This document shows, piece after piece, positions 11,915 through 21,442 of a stretch of DNA of 64,000 nt. Every line of letters starts with the position of its first letter. The stretch's first letter is position 1. The stretch covers positions 62,001 to 126,000 of the forward strand of contig NC_017259.1 in assembly GCF_000225465.1 (NCBI RefSeq). The letters are read 5' to 3'. The position numbers were made by a program, and so were the translations under genes. The notes beneath the pieces were generated by a model. The model made no database searches and was not told where the DNA came from. It saw nothing but the letters and a program-made list of their open reading frames with translations. This DNA comes from Buchnera aphidicola str. Ua (Uroleucon ambrosiae). GTDB lineage: Bacteria > Pseudomonadota > Gammaproteobacteria > Enterobacterales > Enterobacteriaceae.

Positions 11915-12223
11915 TTAAACCTGTTGATTCATTATCTCTTGATAAGCTGATACGAATTTATTTCTTACTTGGACAGCTATTTGTGTAGCAATATAAGATT
12001 TGTCTAAATCAATCATGATATCATTAAGAGATATATGCGGTTTATTTAGTACAAATTCTTCATTATCAGTTTTTGCATTACGTTGAGTATCACTTACTTC
12101 TTTTAAAGCCCTTTTCATGTTTTTGAAAAAGTAGTCATTTTCTGCTTTTTTGCTTGAACTTGTTTCAAGCCAATTAAATGTAATTTTTTTAATATCTTGA
12201 TTATTTATATTATTAATAAACAT
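11915..12223 (-). CDS. fliE: Flagellar hook-basal body protein FliE
   Basis: FliE links the MS ring to the rod and is an export substrate of the flagellar secretion system. The 102-aa product ends with the family's conserved C-terminus (QVRNKFVSAYQEIMNQQV). It also keeps SDTQR and LNDIMIDL-type segments matching E. coli FliE (104 aa). I chose the ATG at 12221-12223 because GAGGAAG lies 4-5 bases before it; an in-frame ATG four codons upstream overlaps that site. It is divergent from the fliF operon, as in enteric bacteria. Confidence 0.93.
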   Translation of the reverse strand: MFINNINNQDIKKITFNWLETSSSKKAENDYFFKNMKRALKEVSDTQRNAKTDNEEFVLNKPHISLNDIMIDLDKSYIATQIAVQVRNKFVSAYQEIMNQQV

Positions 12224-12292
12224 GGTCTTCCTCATATGTTAATACTTTATTTATACTTGTTCTTGAAATATTATCATAATATCTCTTGAAAG

Positions 12293-12320
12293 ATATCAAA
12301 AAAAATATCTTTTTTGATAT
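12293..12320. repeat. Perfect 11-bp inverted repeat between fliE and fliF
   Basis: ATATCAAAAAA and TTTTTTGATAT flank a 6-base centre in the middle of the divergent fliE/fliF intergenic region. No U tract follows on either side and both genes point away, so it is not placed as a terminator. It could be an operator relic or a chance product of A+T richness. Confidence 0.5.
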
Positions 12321-12456
12321 ATTATTAAATAGTATTTTTAAAAGTATTTATTTTATAAAAATATTTTGTATTTATATTCACTTTTGAAATAGTCAGTTAA
12401 TTATTTCATTTTTATTAAATTATATTTAGGACTAACTATTTAGATAGGAAGATTTC

Positions 12457-14103
12457 ATGAATTTTAGCACTATAGAAGATTCGTTTTTAAAAAAGAAAAA
12501 CAAATTTAGTAATTTTGCATCTCGATTTTTAAAAAATTCTCGTATTTTAATTATTTTATTAACAGCTACCGTAATTACTGCTGTCTCTGTTTCAATATGG
12601 ATTAAATCTCCTGATTATGAAGTTTTATATAATAATTTGTCTAATGAAGATAGTGGAGCTATTATTAATGAGTTAAATAAAATTCAAATGCCTTATCAGT
12701 TTACTGATATTGCAGGTCAAATATCTGTTCCTAAAAATAAAATTTATGAAGCTCGTTTGCATCTGGCAGAAAATAATCTTCCTAAAAATAGAGGAGTAGG
12801 TTTTGAATTATTAGATCAATCAAAATTTGGGATTAGTCAATTTCATGAAAAAATAAATTATCAACGAGCTTTAGAAGGAGAATTAGCTAGAACTATACAA
12901 AGAATTCAAGTTATAAAAAATGCTAGAATACATATAACTTTTCCTGAATCATCATTATTTTTACAAAATAAAAAATCATCATCTGCTTCAGTTATTGTCG
13001 AACTTCAAATAGGGTATAAATTAAATGCAGGACAAATTAATGCTATATTACATTTGATATCTAATAGTGTATCTAATTTACCAATAAAAAATATTACTAT
13101 AGTAGATCAATTAGGTACATTGTTAAATCAAAGTTCTTTTGAATATGATCAAGAAAATAATATAAAATTGAAATATACTAAAGATATTGAAAACCGTTAT
13201 ATAAATAGAATAAAAAATATTTTAGAACCATTAGTCGGAAAAGGTAATGTTTACGCTGAAGTTACAGCGCAAATTGATTTTAATGCACAAGAAAAAACAC
13301 AAGAACAATATTCACCAAATACTAATCATAAAAATCAAGCTATAAGATCTCATCAAACAAGTGTGCATGATCAGACAAAAAAAGTCGATGTACCTAATGC
13401 TTTTTCTAATTCTAATAATAATTTAGGTTTTAATCAGGAGACACATAATAAAAAAGAATTAAATTCTAAAAGTAATAATGTTAAAAATGAACATACACCT
13501 GTTGATAAAACAGTGACTCGAGATAATACAATAAATTATGAATTAAATCATAGTATTTTACATACTAAAATGAATATTGGAGAGATAAAAAGATTATCAG
13601 CAGCAGTAATTGTTAATTTTATTAAAGATGAAAATGGTAAAACAATACCTTTTACGCCAGAAAAAATAAAAAATTTTGAAAAATTAACTCGTGAAGTAAT
13701 AGGATATTCTGCATTGAGAGGAGATAGTATTCAAATTGTGAATGCATCATTTTTTAAGCATAAAAATAAATTTCCAGTACAAGTAAATCATGTTCAAAAA
13801 GTTGAATCCACAGATCATTTTTTTGTTTTTGCACCATGGATTTTTTCATTTTTATTTTTAATATTTTTATTAAAAAAATATATTTTCCCTGATTCTAAAA
13901 AAAATGATTTTAAAAACATAAGCATTTCTGAAGAAAACAAAAATATAAAAAAAACTAATGATTTAGAACAAGATATGTTTCAATTTGATATACAAAAAAA
14001 TAATAACTTAGACAAGTTAATTCATCAGATTGGTAATATATCTAATCAAAATCCACGTACTATCGCATTAATTATTCGTGAATGGATGAGTGATAAAATA
14101 TGA
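12457..14103 (+). CDS. fliF: Flagellar MS-ring protein FliF
   Basis: FliF forms the inner-membrane MS ring, the base of the flagellar body. It is 548 aa (E. coli 552). A first transmembrane helix lies near residues 30-50 (ILIILLTATVITAVSVSIW), then the YscJ/FliF periplasmic ring-building motifs (for example NYQRALEGELARTI), a low-complexity Asn/Lys-rich linker around 285-355, and a second transmembrane helix near 455-475. The C-terminal tail that binds FliG is present (IALIIREWMSDKI). The stop overlaps the fliG start by four bases (ATGA), suggesting translational coupling. Confidence 0.97.
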   Translation: MNFSTIEDSFLKKKNKFSNFASRFLKNSRILIILLTATVITAVSVSIWIKSPDYEVLYNNLSNEDSGAIINELNKIQMPYQFTDIAGQISVPKNKIYEARLHLAENNLPKNRGVGFELLDQSKFGISQFHEKINYQRALEGELARTIQRIQVIKNARIHITFPESSLFLQNKKSSSASVIVELQIGYKLNAGQINAILHLISNSVSNLPIKNITIVDQLGTLLNQSSFEYDQENNIKLKYTKDIENRYINRIKNILEPLVGKGNVYAEVTAQIDFNAQEKTQEQYSPNTNHKNQAIRSHQTSVHDQTKKVDVPNAFSNSNNNLGFNQETHNKKELNSKSNNVKNEHTPVDKTVTRDNTINYELNHSILHTKMNIGEIKRLSAAVIVNFIKDENGKTIPFTPEKIKNFEKLTREVIGYSALRGDSIQIVNASFFKHKNKFPVQVNHVQKVESTDHFFVFAPWIFSFLFLIFLLKKYIFPDSKKNDFKNISISEENKNIKKTNDLEQDMFQFDIQKNNNLDKLIHQIGNISNQNPRTIALIIREWMSDKI

Positions 14104-15095
14104 TTTTAAATGGTACTGAGAAAAGTGCATTATTATTAATGACAATAGGAGCTAAGCAAGCAGGAGAAATATTAAAAAACTTGACTCCTGTTGAAGTGCA
14201 AGAATTAATTATTTCGATGATTAATATTAAGAGCGTTTCTAATAAAAAATTGCAGGAAATTCTTGCAGAATGTTATAATCTTGCTATAAAAAATAACACT
14301 TTTAATTACAACAATAGTGATGAATATATTTGTAAAATATTAACTGAAGCATTAGGAGAAAAAGCAGGAACTTCTCTTTTAAAAGAAGTATTAGAAGCAC
14401 GTAATGCTAAGATATCTATTAAAACGCTTAATAATATGGATGCAAAAACAATAGCTTTTTTATTAAAAAATGAACATCCACAAATTATTACTACAATACT
14501 TGTGTTTTTAAATCAACATCAATCAGCTAAAATTCTTTCTTTTTTTAATAATGAAAAACGTGCTGAAATTATATTAAGAATTACAGAATTTCATGGAATT
14601 AAAGATGATCTTTTGATTCAGATTAATAAAGTCATGAAAAATTTAATAGATAATAAAAAATTAATTTTATCAGAAAAAGGAGGGGTAAAAACTGCTGTTA
14701 AAATTTTAAATCAAATGGAAATAAAAAAGGAAAAAGAAACTATAAAAATAATCAGTAAATTGAATGAAAAATTAGCAAAATCAATTATAAATGAAATGTT
14801 TTTATTTGAAAATATAGTAGATTTAGATGACAAATATATTAAAATTGTGATTCAAAATTTAGAAAAGGAAAAATTATATATTGCGTTAAAAAATACTACA
14901 TTAGCTATTAAAGAAAAATTTTTCAAGAATATGTCTGATATAGAATCAAGACAACTTTCTCAAAAATTAGATAAAAAATCTTATATTTCTAGTGTGTCTA
15001 TAAAAAATGAACAAAAACTTATTTTAATTATGATTCACAATATTCTAAAAAATGGAGATCTTTTATTAGAAAATTTAAGAGAGTATTATGTCTAA
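14100..15095 (+). CDS. fliG: Flagellar switch protein FliG (motor-charge residues lost)
   Basis: FliG sits on the MS ring and in a working motor meets the stator. It is 331 aa, the same length as E. coli FliG, so positions can be compared directly without gaps. The N-terminal FliF-binding and middle EHPQ domains are well kept (EHPQIITTIL, residues 125-134). In the C-terminal torque domain K264 remains, but R281, D288, D289 and R297 of E. coli correspond to I281, Q288, K289 and S297. This fits a structural role without rotation. Its last codons overlap fliH by 8 bases. Confidence 0.97.
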   Translation: MILNGTEKSALLLMTIGAKQAGEILKNLTPVEVQELIISMINIKSVSNKKLQEILAECYNLAIKNNTFNYNNSDEYICKILTEALGEKAGTSLLKEVLEARNAKISIKTLNNMDAKTIAFLLKNEHPQIITTILVFLNQHQSAKILSFFNNEKRAEIILRITEFHGIKDDLLIQINKVMKNLIDNKKLILSEKGGVKTAVKILNQMEIKKEKETIKIISKLNEKLAKSIINEMFLFENIVDLDDKYIKIVIQNLEKEKLYIALKNTTLAIKEKFFKNMSDIESRQLSQKLDKKSYISSVSIKNEQKLILIMIHNILKNGDLLLENLREYYV

Positions 15096-15738
15096 TTTAA
15101 ACTTAAAAAAAACATGGGTAACGTGGTCTCCACAAGAAGTATTTTTAAAAAATATTGAAAATAATAAAATAATGTTGTTTGATTTTTATAAAATTAAACA
15201 AGAAGATTTTTGTGTTCAAAATAATGAAAATAATATAGAGAAAGAATCAAACATTGACGAAACAAACATAGAAATATATGAAAAAGCTTTTAAAAAAGGA
15301 TTTTTAGAAGGTCAATTAGCTCATGATATTATCACGCAAAAATTAAATAATTTATGCTTATCTTTTGAAAATGATATTTCTAATTTTGAACATCAATTAT
15401 ATTCTGAATTATTGAACATTGTTTTAAAAATTTCGTCTTATATTATTGGAAAGAAAATTGATATTGATCAAGCCATGTTAATTAATTACATTCAAAAAAT
15501 CATTAATGAACATGGTTCTTTTTTAAAAAATCCTAAACTTATCGTGCATCCAGATAATAAGATATTAATAGAAAATACATTTAAACAATTTATCAAGAAT
15601 TATCAATGGACATTCGAATATGATAATAGTATTGACTTAAATAGTTGTAAAGTTACATCAGAACATAGTTATATCGATGCTACAGTTAATGCTAGATGGC
15701 AAGAATTATATCGTCTTATATTTTCAGAGGAATATTAA
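15088..15738 (+). CDS. fliH: Flagellar export apparatus regulator FliH
   Basis: FliH is the peripheral stalk that holds the FliI ATPase at the export gate. The product is 216 aa (E. coli 228) with an N-terminal LKKTWVTWSPQE start. A central alpha-helical part carries the AFKKGFLEGQLAHD-type glycine-repeat region, and the C-terminal domain resembles ATP synthase delta (LIVHPDN, ATVNARW near the end). It overlaps fliG by 8 bases and fliI by 1 base. Confidence 0.93.
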   Translation: MSNLNLKKTWVTWSPQEVFLKNIENNKIMLFDFYKIKQEDFCVQNNENNIEKESNIDETNIEIYEKAFKKGFLEGQLAHDIITQKLNNLCLSFENDISNFEHQLYSELLNIVLKISSYIIGKKIDIDQAMLINYIQKIINEHGSFLKNPKLIVHPDNKILIENTFKQFIKNYQWTFEYDNSIDLNSCKVTSEHSYIDATVNARWQELYRLIFSEEY

Positions 15739-17099
15739 TGAATTTAAGATTTTCTAAATTATTAAAAAAGCTTTCTTCTTTTGGAAATCAGATTGACCAA
15801 CTATCTAATATTTTGAATTATGGTCGACTTATAAGTATTAATGGATTAGTTTTAGAAGCTTTCGGATTAAATAGTTCTATAGGTTCAGAATGTTTTATAG
15901 AACGTATAATAGAATCAAAAAGAAGAGATATTATAGCTGAAATCATAGGTTTTTCAGGAAAAAAAACGTTTTTATTAGCCTCTGAAGATATTAGCGGTGT
16001 ATTACCTGGAGCTCGTATTTTTTTAAAATTAGGAAATCATAAAAACTATTCTTTAAAAAAAATACCATTAACTACTAAATTATTAGGAAGAGTATTAGAT
16101 GCTCGAGGTAATCCGTTAGATCAGTTACCTAAAATAGATTATAAATATTATTCTACAATAGAAAAAAAGATTATTAATCCATTAAATAGAACATCAATTA
16201 CTGAGGTATTAGATACTGGAATACGTTCAATTAATGCGCTTTTAACTATTGGAAAAGGTCAAAAAATAGGAATTTTTTCTAGTTCTGGTATTGGTAAAAG
16301 CATTTTACTTGGAATGATAGCAAAATATACAAAAGCTGATGTTATTGTGATTGGTTTAATTGGAGAACGGGGTCGAGAAGTAAAAGATTTTATAAAAAAC
16401 ACGTTAGGTACTAAAGGTTTATCGAGATCAGTAATTATTGCTGCTCCTGCAGATTTTTCACCTATTTTAAAAATAAAATCTGCATCTTATGCAGCTAATA
16501 TTGCAGAATATTTTTTTAAAAAAAATCAAAATGTTTTATTAATTATTGATTCTTTAACTCGTTATGCAATGGCTCAAAGGGAGATTTCATTATCATTAGG
16601 TGAATTACCAGTTGCTAAAGGTTATCCAGCATCTTTATTTTCAAAAATTTCAAGTTTAGTTGAATCTACTGGGATGGTTAATAACAAAAAAGGTTCAATT
16701 ACTTCATTTTATACAATTTTAAATGAAGGTGAAGATGAACAAGATCCAGTTGCACATTTAGCACGTTCTATATTAGATGGACATATCATATTATCTCGTT
16801 ATTATGCTGATGCAGGTCATTATCCTGCAATTGATATTGAATCTTCTATTAGTCGAGTAATGCCTAATATTATTGATTCAAAACAGTATAAGCAAGCATC
16901 TTATTTTAAAAAATTAGTTTCGGCATTTCAAAGAAACAGAGATTTAATTAATATTGGAGCTTATGTTCATGGAACTGATATGATTTTAGATCATGCTATT
17001 AAAATTTGGCCAAAATTAGAAAAATTTTTGCAACAAAAAATATCAGAAAAACATAATTATGATGCTTCTTGTAAAGATTTAAATGAAATATTTCTTTAA
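15738..17099 (+). CDS. fliI: Flagellum-specific ATP synthase FliI
   Basis: FliI is the F1-beta-like ATPase of the flagellar type III export apparatus. Walker A is GIFSSSGIGKS and Walker B is VLLIIDSLTRYA; the FliI signature GELPVAKGYPASLFS follows. The 453-aa length equals the E. coli family norm (457). The start ATG at 15738 shares its A with the fliH stop and has AGAGGAA upstream; the frame is open further upstream but without a matching start. All catalytic motifs look intact, so the export engine is probably active. Confidence 0.97.
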   Translation: MNLRFSKLLKKLSSFGNQIDQLSNILNYGRLISINGLVLEAFGLNSSIGSECFIERIIESKRRDIIAEIIGFSGKKTFLLASEDISGVLPGARIFLKLGNHKNYSLKKIPLTTKLLGRVLDARGNPLDQLPKIDYKYYSTIEKKIINPLNRTSITEVLDTGIRSINALLTIGKGQKIGIFSSSGIGKSILLGMIAKYTKADVIVIGLIGERGREVKDFIKNTLGTKGLSRSVIIAAPADFSPILKIKSASYAANIAEYFFKKNQNVLLIIDSLTRYAMAQREISLSLGELPVAKGYPASLFSKISSLVESTGMVNNKKGSITSFYTILNEGEDEQDPVAHLARSILDGHIILSRYYADAGHYPAIDIESSISRVMPNIIDSKQYKQASYFKKLVSAFQRNRDLINIGAYVHGTDMILDHAIKIWPKLEKFLQQKISEKHNYDASCKDLNEIFL

Positions 17100-17130
17100 A
17101 ACTTCAATAATATTTTGGATATTTAACAAA

Positions 17131-17627
17131 ATGAAAGATAAAAACAATATTTTTGCTATCTTAGAAAAAATAGAAAATAATAAAATAAAAAAAAAATGAT
17201 GAAGATTCAAAATATCTATTTAAAAAAAAATAAAACATTAAATCAATTAGAAATCTTAACTAGTTATAAAAAAGAATATATAAAAAAAATGCATGCAGAA
17301 ATGATATCAGGTATTAGTGTGCATTGTTTAATAAATTATCAAAGTTTTATTGTTATGTTAGATCACATTATCCAAGAAAATTTATGTGTGATTGAAAATG
17401 ATACAAAAATTATTAAAGAGAGTATAGAAAATTTAACTAAAAATCATATTAATTTAAAAACTTGGACATATTTAAATGCAATAAATAAACAACGTATATT
17501 AAAAATAAAAACCATTAAAGAACAGAGCATTAATGATAATTATACTCAACTAAAATTTCTTAAAAAGGATGCTTATTTTAATGTCGGAAATAATGAATCA
17601 CATAATATTTCAGAACAATACGATTAA
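17131..17627 (+). CDS. fliJ: Flagellar export chaperone FliJ, interrupted by a frameshift at an A10 tract
   Basis: FliJ is the coiled-coil stalk of the FliI ATPase ring. The in-frame part at 17196-17627 (143 aa) lacks the first coiled-coil segment and its ATG has no ribosome-binding site. The missing part is encoded at 17131-17196 in another frame (MKDKNNIFAILEKIENN...) and ends at a stop just after ten adenines (17187-17196). One extra A joins the two frames into 165 aa. That product aligns without gaps to E. coli FliJ across the joint, with 41 residues in each between the first helix and the DYQNEY/SYKKEY motif. Rescue by transcriptional slippage at poly(A), a process known in insect endosymbionts, is the likely explanation; a non-functional start or sequencing error are alternatives. 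It overlaps fliK. Confidence 0.7.
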
Positions 17628-18768
17628 TGAAAATAATAATTTTTTGTATTCACTTAATAAATTAGATGTATTTACTTCTATTTTTAATATATATAATGTA
17701 TCTGCATTAAAAAAAGAAATCAAATTGAATACGATATTAGCAGAAGAAAAAAAATACAATGATAAAAATATTATATATTTTAATTTTAATTATATATTGA
17801 ATAATTTACTAAATATGTTTAATAAAAATGAAATTTCATATAATTCTACAGAATTAAAAATGATCAAAGATAAAAACATAAAAAAAAAAACAATAGATAT
17901 AAAGAATGATAATAATTCTATACAGTTCAATTCTTTTTTAAAAAATATACGTAAAATAAAACAAATAAAAGAATATCGTAAAATATTTTTAAAAAAAAAA
18001 TTATCGCATCAAATTCAAGAAAACAAAAATCAATATAAAAATAATATAAAACAAAATAATCAAACATATAAATTAAATAATATAAATAAAGTAAAAAATT
18101 TACAGTTTTCTAAAATTAGATCTCAAGATCTTCAAAAAAAAATAAAATTTTGTAAAGAAAAAATTAATATCATTCATGACAATAAAAAAATAGCTTTAGC
18201 ATTAGATTTTAAAATTGCTCAAAATAATTTAGAAAGATCTAACATAGATAATAAATTTTCTACTATAATTAATAATCAATATAAATCCAATATATTAAAT
18301 CAAGAAGAATTTGAATCATTAAATATACAAAAAATAGTTTTAAAAAGTTCTAATAATTTTATCGAATGGAAAAATTCAATTAATCAAAAAATACTTTCAT
18401 TAATTTCTAAAAATTATAGTCAAGTTAAAATAAATTTAAAACCTGAATCATTAGGATCAATAAATATTATAATTAATATGAAAAATGATAATATTATATT
18501 ACAATTTGTTTCAACACATAATAAAGTGAGAATGTTATTAAATGAATGTGTGCCTTTTTTATCTAATGAGCTGAAAAAGCAAGGTATTAAATTAAAAAAA
18601 TGTAATATATTCAGCTCATTTAAACATTATACAAATAATAATTACAAAACTTGCTCTAAAAAATATATTAATGATATTGATAAATTTGAAAAAAAAATAA
18701 ATATATATGAAAAAGAAATCAATTTTATAAAATCTAAGAGAACAGAGAAAACAGATTGGTATGTATAA
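17581..18768 (+). CDS. fliK: Flagellar hook-length control protein FliK
   Basis: The product is about 396 aa, very rich in Lys, Asn and Ile, and poorly conserved in its first 270 residues. The C-terminal Flg_hook domain is recognisable: VKINLKPESLGSINIIINM followed by MLLNECVPFLSNELKKQGI. FliK measures hook length and switches export specificity. I place the start at the ATG at 17581, with AAGGA about 12 bases upstream; an in-frame ATG at 17569 sits on that site. The gene follows fliJ (overlap 47 bases). fliL, which normally comes next, is absent. Confidence 0.85.
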   Translation: MSEIMNHIIFQNNTINENNNFLYSLNKLDVFTSIFNIYNVSALKKEIKLNTILAEEKKYNDKNIIYFNFNYILNNLLNMFNKNEISYNSTELKMIKDKNIKKKTIDIKNDNNSIQFNSFLKNIRKIKQIKEYRKIFLKKKLSHQIQENKNQYKNNIKQNNQTYKLNNINKVKNLQFSKIRSQDLQKKIKFCKEKINIIHDNKKIALALDFKIAQNNLERSNIDNKFSTIINNQYKSNILNQEEFESLNIQKIVLKSSNNFIEWKNSINQKILSLISKNYSQVKINLKPESLGSINIIINMKNDNIILQFVSTHNKVRMLLNECVPFLSNELKKQGIKLKKCNIFSSFKHYTNNNYKTCSKKYINDIDKFEKKINIYEKEINFIKSKRTEKTDWYV

Positions 18769-18883
18769 TAATTTTTATATATCTTTTCAAGAAAAATAGT
18801 TTTAATAAAAACCTTGTAATGTATCAGCATTTATTTTTGTTTATAGATTACGTTTGATTAACTTTTACCTGTGAGGTATATAA

Positions 18884-19813
18884 ATGGGGAAAAGTCATAA
18901 TTTTAATGATCAACTGAAAAAAGTTTATCAAAGAGACAATAATTTACATAAATTTTTACAAGAAGATGCAATTCAAATATTTGAAAATATTAATGATTGT
19001 TTTGTTAATCATTTCGTTGATTTTTTTTCTCATTTCATTAAAAATAAAATTGAATTAATTGAGTATAATTTTAAAATAGATTCTTATAATTTTCAAAATA
19101 TAATTAAAAAAAATGTTAAATGTTATAATTTAATAGAAATATCTCCTTATCAAAATAAATCTTTTATCATTTTTTATAATAATTTTTTATCAGTCACATT
19201 AGATTTTTTATTTGGAGGTGCGGGGACTTTTTCAACAAAAATAAAAAATACTCAAGAAATAACAGATACTGATTTATTTATTAATAAAAAAATTATTACA
19301 TTTATTACTAATTTTCTTTCGAATATTTATCAAAAAAATTTTTGTAAGGAAATTAATTTTATTGATAAAAAAATATTTTTTAATAATACAACACATCATA
19401 TCGATTTAAATATGATGTTTTTAATTAATAATTTTAATTTTAAAATTAATAATATAGAATTTTCTTTTGATATATTAATTCCTGAATCAATAATTTCAAA
19501 AATAAATGTAAATAAAAACATGTTAATAAATGATGATAATAATATACATAAAAAAACAAATAACTTTTCTCTGAAAGATATAGAAAATGTAGAATTAAAT
19601 ATTATTGCTCGCATGATTTCTATGAAAATATCAAAAGATAAATTTCATCATTTATCAGTAGGTGATATTTTACCAATTAACCAACCTGATAAAATTATAG
19701 GATATATAGAGAATCAACCTATATTTTTTGGTAATTATAAAAGTTTTAATAAACAATCTATTATTTTTATAGAAAAATTTATTAATAATGATTTAGAGTT
19801 AAATCAAGAATAG
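18884..19813 (+). CDS. fliM: Flagellar motor switch protein FliM (N-terminally reduced)
   Basis: FliM is a C-ring protein. The 309-aa product is shorter than E. coli FliM (334). The usual N-terminal peptide (LSQxEIDALL) that binds phosphorylated CheY is missing; the protein starts MGKSHNFNDQLKK and goes quickly into the middle domain. The C-terminal FliN-like SpoA domain (NVELNIIARM ... LSVGDILPI) is present. GAGG lies 9 bases before the ATG. The family match is clear but weak in the middle. Confidence 0.88.
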   Translation: MGKSHNFNDQLKKVYQRDNNLHKFLQEDAIQIFENINDCFVNHFVDFFSHFIKNKIELIEYNFKIDSYNFQNIIKKNVKCYNLIEISPYQNKSFIIFYNNFLSVTLDFLFGGAGTFSTKIKNTQEITDTDLFINKKIITFITNFLSNIYQKNFCKEINFIDKKIFFNNTTHHIDLNMMFLINNFNFKINNIEFSFDILIPESIISKINVNKNMLINDDNNIHKKTNNFSLKDIENVELNIIARMISMKISKDKFHHLSVGDILPINQPDKIIGYIENQPIFFGNYKSFNKQSIIFIEKFINNDLELNQE

Positions 19814-19823
19814 GAAGGCGTAA

Positions 19824-20213
19824 ATGAGCAACACACTAAAACACTCTAAAAATCAAAACATTACTACTACATCTGAACAAAAAACATTAGAAACTGAATT
19901 AATAAATCAAGATTTCTCTCATGAAAAAGAATTAAATGATTCTGAAAAATTAATTACATCAAAAAATCTTGTACTTAATACATTAGTAACAATTACTATT
20001 GAATTAGGAAAATCTAAAATAAAAATTAAAGATTTTCTTAAATTATCTCAAGGAAACGTATTAGTTTTAAATAAATCCGTACAAGAGCCATTAGATATAT
20101 TTATTAATGATTATTTAATTGCATCTGGAGAAATTGTTGTTTTAGATCAAAAATATGGTATTCGTATTACAAATATAAAAAGTTATTTAAACAATATAGA
20201 TATTTCATCTTAA
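19824..20213 (+). CDS. fliN: Flagellar motor switch protein FliN
   Basis: The product is 129 aa (E. coli 137). A Lys/Asn/Thr-rich leader of about 50 residues precedes the conserved SpoA domain: [29 protein letters not shown] and the C-terminal [14 protein letters not shown] region. FliN forms the lower C ring and docks FliH-FliI near the export gate. It lies 10 bases after fliM with AAGG before its ATG. Confidence 0.95.
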   Translation: MSNTLKHSKNQNITTTSEQKTLETELINQDFSHEKELNDSEKLITSKNLVLNTLVTITIELGKSKIKIKDFLKLSQGNVLVLNKSVQEPLDIFINDYLIASGEIVVLDQKYGIRITNIKSYLNNIDISS

Positions 20214-20224
20214 AATTAAATTTT

Positions 20225-21379
20225 ATGAAAAACAACTCTTCTATTGAATCATCATTAAATCATGTTCATGAGATATTTAATAATGAACAATTTTTTCAAA
20301 TGTTTAGTTCGTTATCTGTCATCATATTATTAATACTCATTTTAACTTGGCTTTTAAAAAAAATTTCTTTTTTTAAAATTAATAATATGATGTCTTATAT
20401 GACAATATTAGATAGATTATCTGTGGGTCCTCATGAATCTATTATTCTTGTTAAAATTAAAGATGTAAAATTAATTTTAGGTGTAACAACACACAATATT
20501 ACTCATTTATATACTTTTTCAACAATTATGACAAAAACATCTTTACAAGATGAACCAATAAAAAAAATAGATAATATTTTATTTAAAAAAAAATATTTTA
20601 ATTATTTTTTAAGAAATTTTTCTAAAATATTCTGGAAAAAAAAAATGTTTTATAAAATTATTTCAATTGTATTTTTATTACTATTGTGTCCAAATGTTAA
20701 CGCTCAAATACCCGGAATAACAAGTCATATGTTAGAAGACGGAGGACAAACATGGTCTGTACCTATACAAACATTAGTTTTTTTAACATCTTTAACATTT
20801 CTTCCAGCATTTCTTTTAATGATGACAAGTTTTACTAGAATTATTATTGTATTTGGCCTATTACGAAATGCATTAGGAACGCCATATGCTCCATCTAATC
20901 AGATATTACTTGGTTTAGCACTTTTTTTGACTTTTTTTGTAATGTCTCCTACATTTGATACAATTTATAAAGATGCTTATGTGCCATTTAGTGAAGATAA
21001 ATTAAATATGGAAGATGCGATTTTAAAAGGTGCAGTTCCTTTAAAAAAGTTTATGTTAAATCAAACACGAACAACAGATTTAGAATTATTTTCAAAATTA
21101 GCACATATTTCTACGTATAAAGATATGAATGATATACCTATGCGTATTTTATTACCATCTTTTATGACTAGTGAATTAAAAACAGCTTTTCAAATAGGTT
21201 TTACAATTTTTATACCGTTTTTAATTATTGACTTAGTAGTAGCTAGTGTTTTAATGGCTCTAGGTATGATGATGGTACCACCTTCAACAATTTCTTTACC
21301 TTTTAAATTAATGTTATTTGTATTAGTTGATGGGTGGCAATTATTAATTACTTCATTAGCAGAAAGTTTTAATACATAA
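20225..21379 (+). CDS. fliP: Fused FliO-FliP flagellar export gate protein
   Basis: A single 384-residue frame contains FliO and FliP. Residues 1-140 resemble FliO: one transmembrane helix at about 30-45, then the FliO domain with [18 protein letters not shown] and LILGVT. From M141 it matches FliP end to end: a signal peptide ending NAQIPGITS, the [20 protein letters not shown] motif, and the GMMMVPP and [14 protein letters not shown] segments. E. coli makes these as two proteins (121 and 245 aa). The joint falls exactly in a run of ten adenines (20636-20645) followed by ATG, so FliP may also be started internally. FliP forms the core export pore. Confidence 0.95.
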   Translation: MKNNSSIESSLNHVHEIFNNEQFFQMFSSLSVIILLILILTWLLKKISFFKINNMMSYMTILDRLSVGPHESIILVKIKDVKLILGVTTHNITHLYTFSTIMTKTSLQDEPIKKIDNILFKKKYFNYFLRNFSKIFWKKKMFYKIISIVFLLLLCPNVNAQIPGITSHMLEDGGQTWSVPIQTLVFLTSLTFLPAFLLMMTSFTRIIIVFGLLRNALGTPYAPSNQILLGLALFLTFFVMSPTFDTIYKDAYVPFSEDKLNMEDAILKGAVPLKKFMLNQTRTTDLELFSKLAHISTYKDMNDIPMRILLPSFMTSELKTAFQIGFTIFIPFLIIDLVVASVLMALGMMMVPPSTISLPFKLMLFVLVDGWQLLITSLAESFNT

Positions 21380-21442
21380 TATTTTTATAAATATTTTGAT
21401 ATATTAAATCGTATTTAAATTTTTCAATGGAGATATTAATTA

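Noticed and set aside
18642-18830. A minus-strand open frame over the fliK-fliM junction, considered as a displaced fliL
   Set aside because: The strand is wrong and no FliL features (single N-terminal helix then a conserved domain) are visible.
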